48,071 nt of DNA from contig CAZLKN010000024.1 of assembly GCA_964560135.1 (NCBI GenBank), positions 1 to 48,071 on the forward strand, read 5' to 3'. Shown here piece after piece: positions 23,408 through 31,009 of this stretch; the stretch's first letter is position 1; every line of letters begins with the position of its first letter. A program made the position numbers and the translations under genes. The DNA comes from CAZLKN01 sp964560135. Lineage in GTDB: Bacteria; Actinomycetota; JAICYB01. The notes under the pieces were generated by a model. That model was not told the DNA's origin and did not search any database. It saw only the letters and a program-made list of their open reading frames with translations.

Positions 23408-23641
23408 CTAGACGCGGTCCTTGAGGGCCTCGACGCCGGACTTCTGGGCGCAGTGGGCGCAGCAGAAGATGCTGCCGTCGGCCTCCACGCCGTGGCCGAC
23501 GATTCGGCAACTGCAGTGGGTGCAGGTCGGCGCCAGCGCGTGGATCGCGCACTCGAAGCTGTCGAAGGTGTGGGACTCGCCGTCCTTCACGACATCGAAC
23601 GCCTTGTCGTACTCGTTGCCGCAGGTCTCACAGGTCGCCAT
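23408..23641 (-). CDS. Small Cys-rich metal-binding protein (prokaryotic metallothionein-like)
   Basis: This 77-residue protein begins MATCETCGNEYDKAF and has eleven residues placed to bind metal: cysteines at 4, 7, 31, 40, 43, 45, 60, 61 and 64, and histidines at 42 and 63 (CTHCSC, CCAHC). The central stretch FDSFECAIHALAP and the pattern RIVGHGVEADGSIFCCAHCA recur in short actinobacterial proteins usually grouped with prokaryotic metallothioneins. A role in zinc or copper buffering is inferred. The start ATG at 23641 has a GAGGTG Shine-Dalgarno at suitable spacing; a second ATG two codons upstream (23647) is too close to it. It lies downstream of, and may be co-transcribed with, the alpha/beta hydrolase. 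Confidence 0.72.
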   Translation of the reverse strand: MATCETCGNEYDKAFDVVKDGESHTFDSFECAIHALAPTCTHCSCRIVGHGVEADGSIFCCAHCAQKSGVEALKDRV

Positions 23642-23705
23642 GGGCATCACCTCTTCTCTCAGCGTCGCCGAGGGCACGTTCCCCGCCGACGGCCGGGGGC
23701 AAACG

Positions 23706-24362
23706 TCAGCCGAGGCTCTGGACGAAGCCCGCCACGGCCCCCGCGACCTCCGTCCGGACGTCGGCGGGCCGGCGTCCGCGGACCTCGAAGGAGTGCCCGC
23801 CCCCGGCAACCTCCACGAGCGTCGCTCGGGGCAGACGGTCGAGGACCGTCCGGAGGAGCTCGGGGGTGGCGAAGGGATCTCGGGCTCCCTGGCAGAAGAG
23901 CATCGGGACCTCGATCCCGTAGAGGTGCGCGTCGCGGATCTTCTCCGGCCTGCCCGGCGGGTGGAGCGGATAGCCGAGGAAGACGAGGCCCGCGGCCGGG
24001 ACGCCGTCAGCGACGATGTGGGACGCCATCCGGCCCCCGTACGACTTCCCGCCGAGCACCAGGCGCGGATGTCGCGTCGCCACCTCGGCGGCCACGGCCC
24101 GGTAGCAGGCCTCCGCCTCACGCTGGGAGCCGGGCGCGGCCCGGCCCGCTTCCCGGTAGGGGAAGTTGAAGCGGACGGCGGCGATCCCAGCCTCGGCGAG
24201 GTGCCCGGCCACGGACACCAGGAGCGGGTCGTCGAGATCCTTGCCGGCACCGTGGGCGAGCACCACGGCGGTACCGGCCCCCGCCGGGCCGTGCCAGCCC
24301 GCGGACACCACGCCGCCCTCCCAGGTGAACGTCGCAGCCGGCGGGCGGGCGTCCGCCGCCAT
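23706..24362 (-). CDS. Alpha/beta hydrolase of the KANL3/Tex30-like (dienelactone-hydrolase-like) group
   Basis: This 218-residue single-domain hydrolase has the nucleophile elbow GGKSYGGR (Ser in GKSYGG), a probable acid in CQGARDPFATPELL and the catalytic His in AGGGHSF. The early motif VLAHGAGKDLDDPLL and FNFPYREAGR are characteristic of the KANL3/Tex30 alpha/beta hydrolases. The substrate is unknown. The ATG at 24362 is preferred because GAGGAGG lies 8 nt upstream; a GTG at 24371 sits inside that site. The metallothionein-like gene follows after 64 bp on the same strand. Confidence 0.82.
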   Translation of the reverse strand: MAADARPPAATFTWEGGVVSAGWHGPAGAGTAVVLAHGAGKDLDDPLLVSVAGHLAEAGIAAVRFNFPYREAGRAAPGSQREAEACYRAVAAEVATRHPRLVLGGKSYGGRMASHIVADGVPAAGLVFLGYPLHPPGRPEKIRDAHLYGIEVPMLFCQGARDPFATPELLRTVLDRLPRATLVEVAGGGHSFEVRGRRPADVRTEVAGAVAGFVQSLG

Positions 24363-24510
24363 CGGTGACACCTCCTCGTCGCGGGGGCCGAGTCTAGCGC
24401 GTCGACGGAACCCGCCAGGTCACGCTAGGTTCTTTACGCGAATGGTGTCGCGTCTCACGCGTGGGCCTGGCAGGCGCATGCGTACCCCGGAGATGACGAG
24501 GAGGATCGAC

Positions 24511-25671
24511 GTGAGGATGTTCCGGATCTGTGTGGCCCTCGCGATGGCCGCCCTCATCCTTCTTCCCTTCTCCCCCGCCCCGTCGGTGGCCCAGCAGGCC
24601 GCGGTCCAGGTGAAGACGCCCTACCCCGCCGTGGTCGTGGAGGCGGGGAAGAGCGTGAAGTTCGACCTCCAGGTCGTCACCGCCTCCCCGCGCCGGGTCG
24701 ATCTCGCGGTCGCGGAGATCCCTGAGGGCTGGCAGGCGACGCTGCGTGGCGGCGGGTTCGTGATCGACGGGGTCTTCGGGGACCCCGAGACCCCGCCGTC
24801 CGTCGAGCTCGATATCCGCATCCCGCCGGATGCGGAGGCCGGCGACCATCGGGTGGCCGTCCGCGGGACCGCGCCCGGCGGCTCGGACACCCTCAACCTG
24901 ACCCTGCGCGTGTCGGACTCCGCTCCCGGCGCCGTGGCGCTGACCGCCGAGTTCCCGAGCTTCCGGGGAGCGGCCAACGAGTCCTTCACCTTCCGGCTCA
25001 GCCTCGAGAACAACACGCCCGAGGAGACGTCCTTCAGCTTGGCCGCCGAGGGCCCCCAGGGTTGGCTCGTCGAGGCCCGGCCCACGGTGGAGGCCCGGGC
25101 GGCGACCGTCACGGTGGAAGGCGGTGGAACCTCGGACGTCGAGGTCTCCGTCGACCCGCCCGACGACGCGACCGCAGGGGAGTATCCGATCCTCGTCCGT
25201 GCCAACGGGCCCGGGGACCAGCGGGCCGAGACCGAGTTGACCGTGGAGATCACCGGCAGCTTCCAGATGCTGTTCACCACCTCCGACGAGCGCGAGAGCC
25301 GGGACGTCCGGGCGGGACGCGGGTCTGAGGTGGAGTTGCAGATCCGCAACGACGGCACCACACCGCTGCAGCAGATCTCCCTGCAGGCCACCCCGCCCTC
25401 GGGATGGGAAGTGGAGTTCTCCCCGGAAACGGTAGACGCTGTGGAGCCCGGGCAGGCAGAGACGGTCACCGCCCGGATCGCACCCTCCGGTGACGCGGTG
25501 GCGGGTGACTACCGGATCTCCTTCACCGCCTCCTCCGACGAGGGAAGTGAGACATTCGAGCTCCGGGCCACCGTGCAGCCGTCCCGCTTCTGGATCGTGG
25601 TCGGGCTCCTGTTGATCCTGGGCACGGTCGTGGCCCTGCGGCAGGTGTTCCAGCGGTACGGTCGGAGGTGA
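24511..25671 (+). CDS. NEW3-domain secreted/membrane protein of an ABC transporter operon
   Basis: This 386-residue protein has a signal peptide (about residues 1-28) and about three tandem Ig-like repeats of the NEW3 (NPCBM-associated) type. Each repeat has patterns such as EIPEGWQATL, GPQGWLVEARP and TPPSGWEVEFSPE with an ETVTARI-like strand. A C-terminal membrane span (about 360-378) is followed by a basic end (RQVFQRYGRR). The repeats face outside. GTG at 24511 is preferred because AGGAGG lies 6 nt before it; an ATG is two codons later. The stop overlaps the Shine-Dalgarno of the ABC ATPase, so it probably acts with that exporter as an extracellular accessory. Such three-gene sets are common in actinobacteria but uncharacterised. 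Confidence 0.8.
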   Translation: MRMFRICVALAMAALILLPFSPAPSVAQQAAVQVKTPYPAVVVEAGKSVKFDLQVVTASPRRVDLAVAEIPEGWQATLRGGGFVIDGVFGDPETPPSVELDIRIPPDAEAGDHRVAVRGTAPGGSDTLNLTLRVSDSAPGAVALTAEFPSFRGAANESFTFRLSLENNTPEETSFSLAAEGPQGWLVEARPTVEARAATVTVEGGGTSDVEVSVDPPDDATAGEYPILVRANGPGDQRAETELTVEITGSFQMLFTTSDERESRDVRAGRGSEVELQIRNDGTTPLQQISLQATPPSGWEVEFSPETVDAVEPGQAETVTARIAPSGDAVAGDYRISFTASSDEGSETFELRATVQPSRFWIVVGLLLILGTVVALRQVFQRYGRR

Positions 25672-25673
25672 CG

Positions 25674-26645
25674 ATGCCCGGGGCAGCCACCGACGGGCCG
25701 GCGATCAGGGCACGGGGGCTCACGAAGCGCTACGGCGACTTCACCGCCGTGGATCGCCTCGACCTCGAGGTGGGCCGGGGCGAGATCTTCGGGCTCCTCG
25801 GTCCGAACGGCGCCGGCAAGACCACCACGATCCTGATGCTGCTCGGCCTGTCCGAGCCCAGCGGTGGGGAAGCCCGGGTGGTCGGGCTCGATCCCACCCG
25901 GCGCCCCCTCGAGGTGAAGCGGCTCGTGGGCTACCTTCCCGACAACGTCGGCTTCTACGGCAACATGACCGGACGGGAGAACCTCGCGTACACGGCCCGT
26001 CTCAACGGGATCCCCGAGGACGAAGCCGCCAAGCGCATCGACGATCTCCTCGCCAGGGTGGGGCTGCCGGACGCCGCGGACCGCCGGGTCGGAACCTACT
26101 CGAAGGGGATGAAGCAGCGGCTCGGGGTCGCGGACGCCCTCGTGAAGGATCCCGAGGTGCTCGTCCTCGACGAGCCGACGATCGCGCTGGACCCGGAGGC
26201 GGTTCAGGAGACCCTCGACCTCATCCGATCGTTGCCGCGCGAGCGTGGGGTCGCGGTCCTGCTGTCGTCGCACCTGCTCCATCAGGTGCAGGAGATCTGC
26301 GACCGGGTCGCCATCTTCGTGCGTGGCCGGGTGGTCGCCCACGGTCGGGTCGGGGAGCTCGCAGCGAGGATGACCGGCCCCCGGGTCACCGTCGAGGTCG
26401 GCTGCTCGGCCGACGACGGCGTCGAGGAGCGGCTCCGCGCCATCCCCGGGGTGGAGTCGGTCGCCCGGGAGGGTGAGATCTGGGTGCTGGGGGCCGAACG
26501 CGACGTCCGTTCGGATGTCGTCCGTACGCTGGCCGGAGACGGCCCGGACCTCGTCCATCTGCGGTTGCGGGGGGCCGAGCTGGACGAGATCTACCGTCGC
26601 TACTTCCAGTCCGGGGGAGGTGAGGGCGATGGCGCTGGCGCCTGA
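25674..26645 (+). CDS. ABC transporter ATP-binding protein
   Basis: This 323-residue ATPase has Walker A GPNGAGKTTT, a Q-loop region replaced by YLPDNVGFYGNMTGRENL (the LPD type typical of export ATPases), signature YSKGMKQRL and Walker B VLVLDEPTIALDPEA followed by the H-loop SSHLLHQ. A C-terminal regulatory extension (about residues 225-323) follows. It powers the membrane protein encoded downstream. The ATG at 25674 lies 5 nt after GGAGG; a GTG at 25668 is inside the ribosome-binding site. It overlaps the permease gene by 17 bp. The layout resembles NosF/CcmA-like exporters. Confidence 0.93.
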   Translation: MPGAATDGPAIRARGLTKRYGDFTAVDRLDLEVGRGEIFGLLGPNGAGKTTTILMLLGLSEPSGGEARVVGLDPTRRPLEVKRLVGYLPDNVGFYGNMTGRENLAYTARLNGIPEDEAAKRIDDLLARVGLPDAADRRVGTYSKGMKQRLGVADALVKDPEVLVLDEPTIALDPEAVQETLDLIRSLPRERGVAVLLSSHLLHQVQEICDRVAIFVRGRVVAHGRVGELAARMTGPRVTVEVGCSADDGVEERLRAIPGVESVAREGEIWVLGAERDVRSDVVRTLAGDGPDLVHLRLRGAELDEIYRRYFQSGGGEGDGAGA

Positions 26646-27621
26646 ACGGACCACCGCCCGTCCGGAGCCGCGTGGACGAGGCTGGATCGTCGTGGCCCGC
26701 AAGGAGCTTGGAGACCACCTGCGCTCGGTGCGGCTGATCATCGTCGTGGTGCTGCTCGGGATCTCGGGGGTGGGAGCCGTTCTGGCCGCCGCCGGCGGGA
26801 TCCGTGAAGCGGCGGAGAGCGCAACGGGAGTCCCGGCGCTGTTCCTGGCGCTGTTCACGGTAGCCCCGGAAACCCAGCCCATCCCCCCGTTCTTCGCCCT
26901 CATCGGGCTCCTCGGCCCCCTGCTCGGCATCGCCTTCGGTTTCGACGCCGTCAACGGCGAACGGGCTCAGGGGACGCTTCCCCGCCTCGTTTCACAGCCG
27001 ATCTACCGCGACGACGTGGTGAACGGGAAGTTCGTCGCCGGGCTGGCCACGATCGGCATGGTGCTGACCGCGCTCATGGTCTTCGTCGGAGCCATGGGCA
27101 TGATCCGGATCGGTGTCGTCCCGGGTTTCAGCGACGTGGTGCGTCTGGCCGCCTTCCTCGTCGTGACGCTCGTCTACATCGGGTTCTGGCTGTCGCTCGC
27201 GTCGCTGTTCAGCGTGTGGCTGGAGCGGGCGGCCACCTCGGCCCTCGCGACACTGGCGTCCTGGCTCGTGCTGACGATCTTCTTCGGGCTGATCATCCGC
27301 CTGCTCACGGACCTGGTGGCCCCGGTGCCCGCGGATCCCACCGTCGACGAGCAAATCCGCAGCGTTCAGATGGAGCAGACGCTCTCCCGGCTGTCCCCGG
27401 CCACCCTCTACGAGGAGGCGACGGTGGTCCTGCTGAACCCGCAGGTCCGGTCGCTCGGGATCCTGTTCCCGCACCAGGTGGACCAGGTCGTTGCCAACCC
27501 ACTGACCCTGGAGCAGAGCCTCGGGCTGGCCTGGCCGCAGATGCTCGGGTTGATCGCCCTCACCGTGGTCGCCTTCGCGGTGGCCTACGTGTCGTTCATG
27601 CGCCAGGAGGTCCGAGCGTAG
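26629..27621 (+). CDS. ABC-2 type transporter permease
   Basis: This 330-residue membrane protein has about six hydrophobic spans (for example LIIVVVLLGISGVGAVLAAA, FFALIGLLGPLLGIAFGF, GLATIGMVLTALMVFVGAMG). The ABC-2 hallmark DAVNGERAQGTLPRLVSQPI is near residue 110, followed by RDDVVNGKFVAG. A larger extracytoplasmic loop (about 225-290) precedes the last span. It forms the channel for the ATPase upstream; the substrate is unknown. GGGGGAGGTGAGG upstream of the ATG at 26629 is the ribosome-binding site inside the ATPase gene. The stop lies 1 bp from that of the convergent SDR gene. Confidence 0.88.
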   Translation: MALAPERTTARPEPRGRGWIVVARKELGDHLRSVRLIIVVVLLGISGVGAVLAAAGGIREAAESATGVPALFLALFTVAPETQPIPPFFALIGLLGPLLGIAFGFDAVNGERAQGTLPRLVSQPIYRDDVVNGKFVAGLATIGMVLTALMVFVGAMGMIRIGVVPGFSDVVRLAAFLVVTLVYIGFWLSLASLFSVWLERAATSALATLASWLVLTIFFGLIIRLLTDLVAPVPADPTVDEQIRSVQMEQTLSRLSPATLYEEATVVLLNPQVRSLGILFPHQVDQVVANPLTLEQSLGLAWPQMLGLIALTVVAFAVAYVSFMRQEVRA

Positions 27622-27622
27622 T

Positions 27623-28396
27623 CTAGGGTCCCTCGTCGCCGAAGATGTCCTCGATGCGGATCGCCATCTCCACCCCCGAGCCTCCGTCCACGGACAGGCA
27701 CGCTCCGGTGATGAACGACGCCTCCGGCCGCACGAGGAAGGCCACCGCGGCAGCCACGTCGGCGGGGACTCCGGGCCGTCCGGCGGGGACGAGGCGCCCG
27801 CCCTTCTCCGAGGTGTAGTCGGGGTTGTCGAAATACCGTTCGGTTTCGATCAGCCCGGGCAGGATGGCGTTCACGCGGATCCCGTCCCCAGCGAGCTCGA
27901 TGGCGAGCTCACGGGTCCAGGCGTTCATCGCGCCCTTGGTGGCCGCGTAGGCCGAGTGCCCCGTCTTCCCGAGACGGGAGTGGATCGAGGAGATGTTGAC
28001 GATCACCCCGGAGCCGTTGGCGCGCATGTGGCGGATCGCCGCCTTGGCCGCGAGGTAGGCCCCGAAGAAGTTGATCGAGAAGGTGTCGAGCAGCTCCTGC
28101 TCCGAGGTCTGCTCGATGGGCTTGGACAGCGTGAACCCGGCGTTGTTGACGAGGACGTCGAGCCGGCCGAGCTCGCCGGCGACCCGGTCCACCACCTCGG
28201 CCCCCGTGGACGGCTGCCGGAGATCGGCGACCACCGGGACGGCCCGCCGGCCTTCCTTCTCCACGAGGTCCGCGGTCTCATCCAGTGGCGCCTCGGCCGT
28301 CAGGCCCAGGTCGAACCCCTCGGCGGCGAGCCTGAGGGCGATCTGCCTGCCGATCCCATGCCGGGCGCCCGTCACGAGAGCGACGCCTGCAGCCAT
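27623..28396 (-). CDS. Short-chain dehydrogenase/reductase
   Basis: This 257-residue classical SDR has the NAD(P)-binding TGARHGIG (residues 9-16), NNAG, catalytic Ser in NISSIHS, and YAATK (Tyr and Lys). The motif order and length match FabG-like 3-oxoacyl reductases. Lack of a basic residue in the early loop (LGLTAEAPLDETA) leaves cofactor preference open. The start ATG at 28396 has GGAGA upstream; longer readings are not protein-like. It lies 46 bp downstream of the R2-like/SCP2 gene on the same strand, so a shared role in lipid or sterol oxidation is possible but unproven. Confidence 0.9.
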   Translation of the reverse strand: MAAGVALVTGARHGIGRQIALRLAAEGFDLGLTAEAPLDETADLVEKEGRRAVPVVADLRQPSTGAEVVDRVAGELGRLDVLVNNAGFTLSKPIEQTSEQELLDTFSINFFGAYLAAKAAIRHMRANGSGVIVNISSIHSRLGKTGHSAYAATKGAMNAWTRELAIELAGDGIRVNAILPGLIETERYFDNPDYTSEKGGRLVPAGRPGVPADVAAAVAFLVRPEASFITGACLSVDGGSGVEMAIRIEDIFGDEGP

Positions 28397-28442
28397 ATGC
28401 CGTCTCCTTGTCTGTCTGGTCGAGCCCGCCCGGTTACGCAGC

Positions 28443-29777
28443 CTAGGGCGGACGGAAGAACTCGTCGAAACGGATCCCCGCCAGCGGGTCACCCTCGATC
28501 GTGACCCTGCCGAGCAGGAACGCCTCCTGGCCGATGAAGTCTCCGCTGGCCATCCCGATCCAGGTGTCGGCAGTCATCTCCAAGCGCCAGTCCCATTGCT
28601 CGGAGGCGCCCTGGCTGATCTCGCAGGATCCTCCGGCGACGCGTACCGTCCAGGTGCCGCCACCCTCGCCGGTGATGTCGAAGCGGTAGGCGGCGTTCAC
28701 GCCGTCGGCGGCCTGCGGGTTGAAAGCGTGGGGCAGACCCTCGAAGATCAGCGCGGGGGTGAGCTGGTCCTTCATCGGCTGCAGCATCTGCTGGACGGGG
28801 GTCAGCGCACGGTCGGGCAGGCGCGGGGTTGCGTCCACTTCCGGGAGCCGGATCGGGGTGGTGCGCGGGAACGGGACCCCCGCGGCGCGCAGGCGCTTTG
28901 CCAGCGACTGCAGACCGAAACCGAAGAGCTGGGTGGAGTCGTAGCCGAGGACGTTGAGATAGGTGAAGTCGGCGTCGGGGGGCTGGAACTGCCGGGTAGC
29001 GTGCGGCAGCGCCCGAAGGACGACGTCCTGCACCGCGGCCACGCAGTCGGGATCAACGGCGATCAGCCGCCGGAGCATCCGTACGCCCGCCCCGACGTGG
29101 CGGGACTCGTCCCTGGCCACCGCGGTGAACCCCGACCGGAAGGCGGGCAGGACGTCCCGGTCGCGGCAGAAGGCGAGGATGAACTTCTGCCCGGGGACGG
29201 CCAGGGTGCCCTCCAGGACCAGGTGGTACATCGCCAGGCCACGGGCGAACACCACGGGATCTCCCGGGTGGTCGCGCACCTCCCCGGCGACGGCGGGAAG
29301 CATGTCGAAGAACAGCGCCTCGAACCCCGCGTTCAGCCGTGGACGGCACCACGACAGACGCTCGGACAGGCCTCCCGAAGCCCCCACGACCTCCCCGTAG
29401 AACCGGTCGAAGAACACCGTGTGGCGGGCCTCGTCGGCGAGCTGGGTGGACAGGAAGATCTGCATCTCCTCGTCGGGGGCCGAGGCCACCCAGGGGGCCA
29501 GGCTCTGGGTGACGCACTCCTCGCCGTGGAAGAACATCGTCATCACCCAAAGGAGCCGCTCGACGACCTCGTCCCCGAGCCCCCGCCAGTCGGCGGCGTC
29601 GGCGGTGAAGTCGAGGTCGTGTACCGACCAGTTCTGCCGCTCCCAGCGGTAATAGAGGTCGCGCAGGGAGACGTCGGGGGCCCGGGTGATGTCGTCGAGA
29701 TCCGTGAGCATCTCGTCGGGCTCGAATGAGCCGATCGTCTCGAGTCCGGCGGAATCGATGCGATCGGAGAGCTTCAT
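28443..29777 (-). CDS. R2-like ferritin-fold diiron protein fused to an SCP2 lipid-binding domain
   Basis: The N-terminal part (about residues 40-300) of this 444-residue protein is a ferritin-like fold of the ribonucleotide-reductase R2 / R2-like oxidase type. Candidate metal ligands are E86 or E87 (FFHGEECVTQ), E116 and H119 (DEARHTVFF), E189 (LVLEG) and E224 and H227 (RDESRHVGAG): a full set for a dimetal site. The C-terminal part (about 325-444: MKDQLTPALIFEG, ADTWIGMASGDF, GRVTIEGDPLAG) is an SCP2/sterol-carrier domain. No R1 subunit gene is nearby, so a stand-alone oxidase acting on a hydrophobic ligand is more likely than nucleotide reduction. The ATG at 29777 starts MKLSDRIDSAG. The SDR gene follows. 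Confidence 0.8.
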   Translation of the reverse strand: MKLSDRIDSAGLETIGSFEPDEMLTDLDDITRAPDVSLRDLYYRWERQNWSVHDLDFTADAADWRGLGDEVVERLLWVMTMFFHGEECVTQSLAPWVASAPDEEMQIFLSTQLADEARHTVFFDRFYGEVVGASGGLSERLSWCRPRLNAGFEALFFDMLPAVAGEVRDHPGDPVVFARGLAMYHLVLEGTLAVPGQKFILAFCRDRDVLPAFRSGFTAVARDESRHVGAGVRMLRRLIAVDPDCVAAVQDVVLRALPHATRQFQPPDADFTYLNVLGYDSTQLFGFGLQSLAKRLRAAGVPFPRTTPIRLPEVDATPRLPDRALTPVQQMLQPMKDQLTPALIFEGLPHAFNPQAADGVNAAYRFDITGEGGGTWTVRVAGGSCEISQGASEQWDWRLEMTADTWIGMASGDFIGQEAFLLGRVTIEGDPLAGIRFDEFFRPP

Positions 29778-29858
29778 GTCCGTCCTCCCGTGAAGGCCAC
29801 GGCGTCGGGCGAGACCCTATCGCCGGCACGGGGGCCCGGACAACCCTCCTGTAGATAT

Positions 29859-29893
29859 GACGAGGGCGCCCGCGGGGGACGGGCGCCCTCGTC
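29859..29893. terminator. Strong 14-bp stem-loop after csbD
   Basis: Perfect 14-bp GC-rich arms (GACGAGGGCGCCCG / CGGGCGCCCTCGTC) enclose a 7-nt loop, 26 bp past the csbD stop. The T-tract is poor on both strands, as in many actinobacterial terminators. It separates csbD from the R2-like/SCP2 gene. Confidence 0.75.
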
Positions 29894-29918
29894 CTGCTGG
29901 GGTTCGAGGCGGGTTCGT

Positions 29919-30125
29919 CTAGTCGCGGTTCAGGAGGTTGTCGAGCTTCTCCTCGATCGTGTCGATCGACTCGCCGGTCTTCTGCTTGATCGTGCCGACC
30001 ACCTGGTCCCACTTCCCCTCCGTGCGGTCCAGGTCGTCGTCGGTGAGGGTGCCCCAGGTTTCTTTGAGGCGGCCCTTCATCTGGTCGAAGCGGCCCTCCA
30101 GACGCATCTTCGTGTCGTCTGCCAT
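29919..30125 (-). CDS. CsbD-family small stress-associated protein
   Basis: This 68-residue hydrophilic helical protein has the CsbD pattern: KMRLEGRFDQMKGRLKETWG followed by LTDDDLDRTEGKWDQVVGTI. CsbD-like proteins are abundant under general stress in many bacteria; their molecular function is unknown. The ATG at 30125 is preferred because AGGAGG lies about 11 nt upstream; a GTG at 30137 is embedded in that site. It is monocistronic, closed by the stem-loop at 29859-29893, and divergent from tadA. Confidence 0.9.
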   Translation of the reverse strand: MADDTKMRLEGRFDQMKGRLKETWGTLTDDDLDRTEGKWDQVVGTIKQKTGESIDTIEEKLDNLLNRD

Positions 30126-30211
30126 TCGCGCAGTCACCTCCTGTGACCGGAGGGTCCTCCGGTTCTCGCGGCCTCCTACCCTCCGGACGGTGGCGCTAAA
30201 CCACCCGGGCG

Positions 30212-30217
30212 TACACT
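30212..30217 (+). promoter_or_regulatory. -10 element of tadA (leaderless)
   Basis: TACACT ends 6 nt before the tadA ATG and there is no Shine-Dalgarno, so the mRNA probably begins at or near the start codon. Confidence 0.45.
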
Positions 30218-30223
30218 TCTTCG

Positions 30224-30676
30224 ATGAGCGACGAGCGGTTCATGCGCCTGGCCCTCGAGGAGGGACTGGTGGCTCTGGAGCACGGGGACGTCCCCATCGG
30301 AGCTGCCGTGGTGCGCGACGGCGAGGTCGTGTCCCGCGGCCACAACACCCCCGAGTTGCACGGGGACGCCACCCGCCATGCCGAGATCAACGCCCTGCGG
30401 CTGGCCTGCGAGCGGCTCGGCTCCTGGCGTCTGGACGGGTGCACCGTCTACGTCACCGTCGAGCCCTGCCCGATGTGCGCCGGGGCGATCGTCGGCCACC
30501 GGGTGCCGAGGCTCGTGTTCGGAGCCTGGAACCCCAAGGCGGGGGCCTGCGGGTCGCTCTACAACATCCCCGAGGACCCGCGCCTGAACCACCAGGTCGA
30601 GATGGTCCGCGGCGTGCTCGCCGAGGCGTGCGCCGAGCCGCTGTCCGCCCTGTTCGGGGATCTCCGCGCCTACTGA
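30224..30676 (+). CDS. tadA: tRNA(adenine-34) deaminase TadA
   Basis: This 150-residue zinc deaminase converts A34 to inosine in tRNA-Arg(ACG). The zinc site is complete: H52 with catalytic E54 (RHAEINAL) and C82/C85 (PCPMCAGAI). Typical TadA stretches are DVPIGAAVV, NTPELHGDATRHAEI and GAWNPKAGACGSLYNI. The substrate tRNA-Arg(ACG) is encoded at 21719-21792. The ATG at 30224 lacks a Shine-Dalgarno but has a -10 6 nt upstream. Length is normal. Confidence 0.96.
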   Translation: MSDERFMRLALEEGLVALEHGDVPIGAAVVRDGEVVSRGHNTPELHGDATRHAEINALRLACERLGSWRLDGCTVYVTVEPCPMCAGAIVGHRVPRLVFGAWNPKAGACGSLYNIPEDPRLNHQVEMVRGVLAEACAEPLSALFGDLRAY

Positions 30677-30737
30677 CGAACATGCGCCGCGGAGGGAGCC
30701 CGGGGTGGGCCACCTGCCTCGAGCCAAGTTCGTGCGC

Positions 30738-31009
30738 CTACAGCGTGCCTCGCGGCACTACCCACTCCGTCGGCTGTGCGGTGACAGCGGAGATGCGGTC
30801 GTTGTCGTCGGCCGAACCGGCCGAGTACAGCACTTCGAAGCGGACTTGCGCGCACGTCGCGACGGCGTCCGTCTCGAGCGCCACCTGCAGTTGGTACTCG
30901 GCGCTTTCGAGATCATGACATCGCCCAGCGCGGACGACGATGCATCGACGACGCCGTCTGGCGGCGATTGATCGAGGAGCCAGTCGGTAGGCACCGGAGC
31001 TGAGGTCAT
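30738..31009 (-). pseudogene. Frameshifted small gene downstream of the DUF4143 ATPase
   Basis: An ATG at 31009 overlaps the DUF4143 stop (ATGA) and opens MTSAPVPTDWLLDQSPPDGV. This frame stays plausible for about 33 codons and then turns into a Ser/Arg-rich shadow. At the same point the -1 frame takes over as DLESAEYQLQVALETDAVAT and runs to a proper stop at 30738 (ending EWVVPRGTL) with strongly GC-biased third positions. Joined, the two parts give a protein of about 90 residues of unknown family. A single-base indel (mutation or assembly error) near 30910 explains this best; programmed frameshifting is less likely because no slippery heptamer is evident. Confidence 0.5.

Noticed and set aside
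30705..30971. 88-codon plus-strand frame after tadA
   Set aside because: No ribosome-binding site and basic, low-complexity composition; the minus-strand frames here read better as a broken gene.
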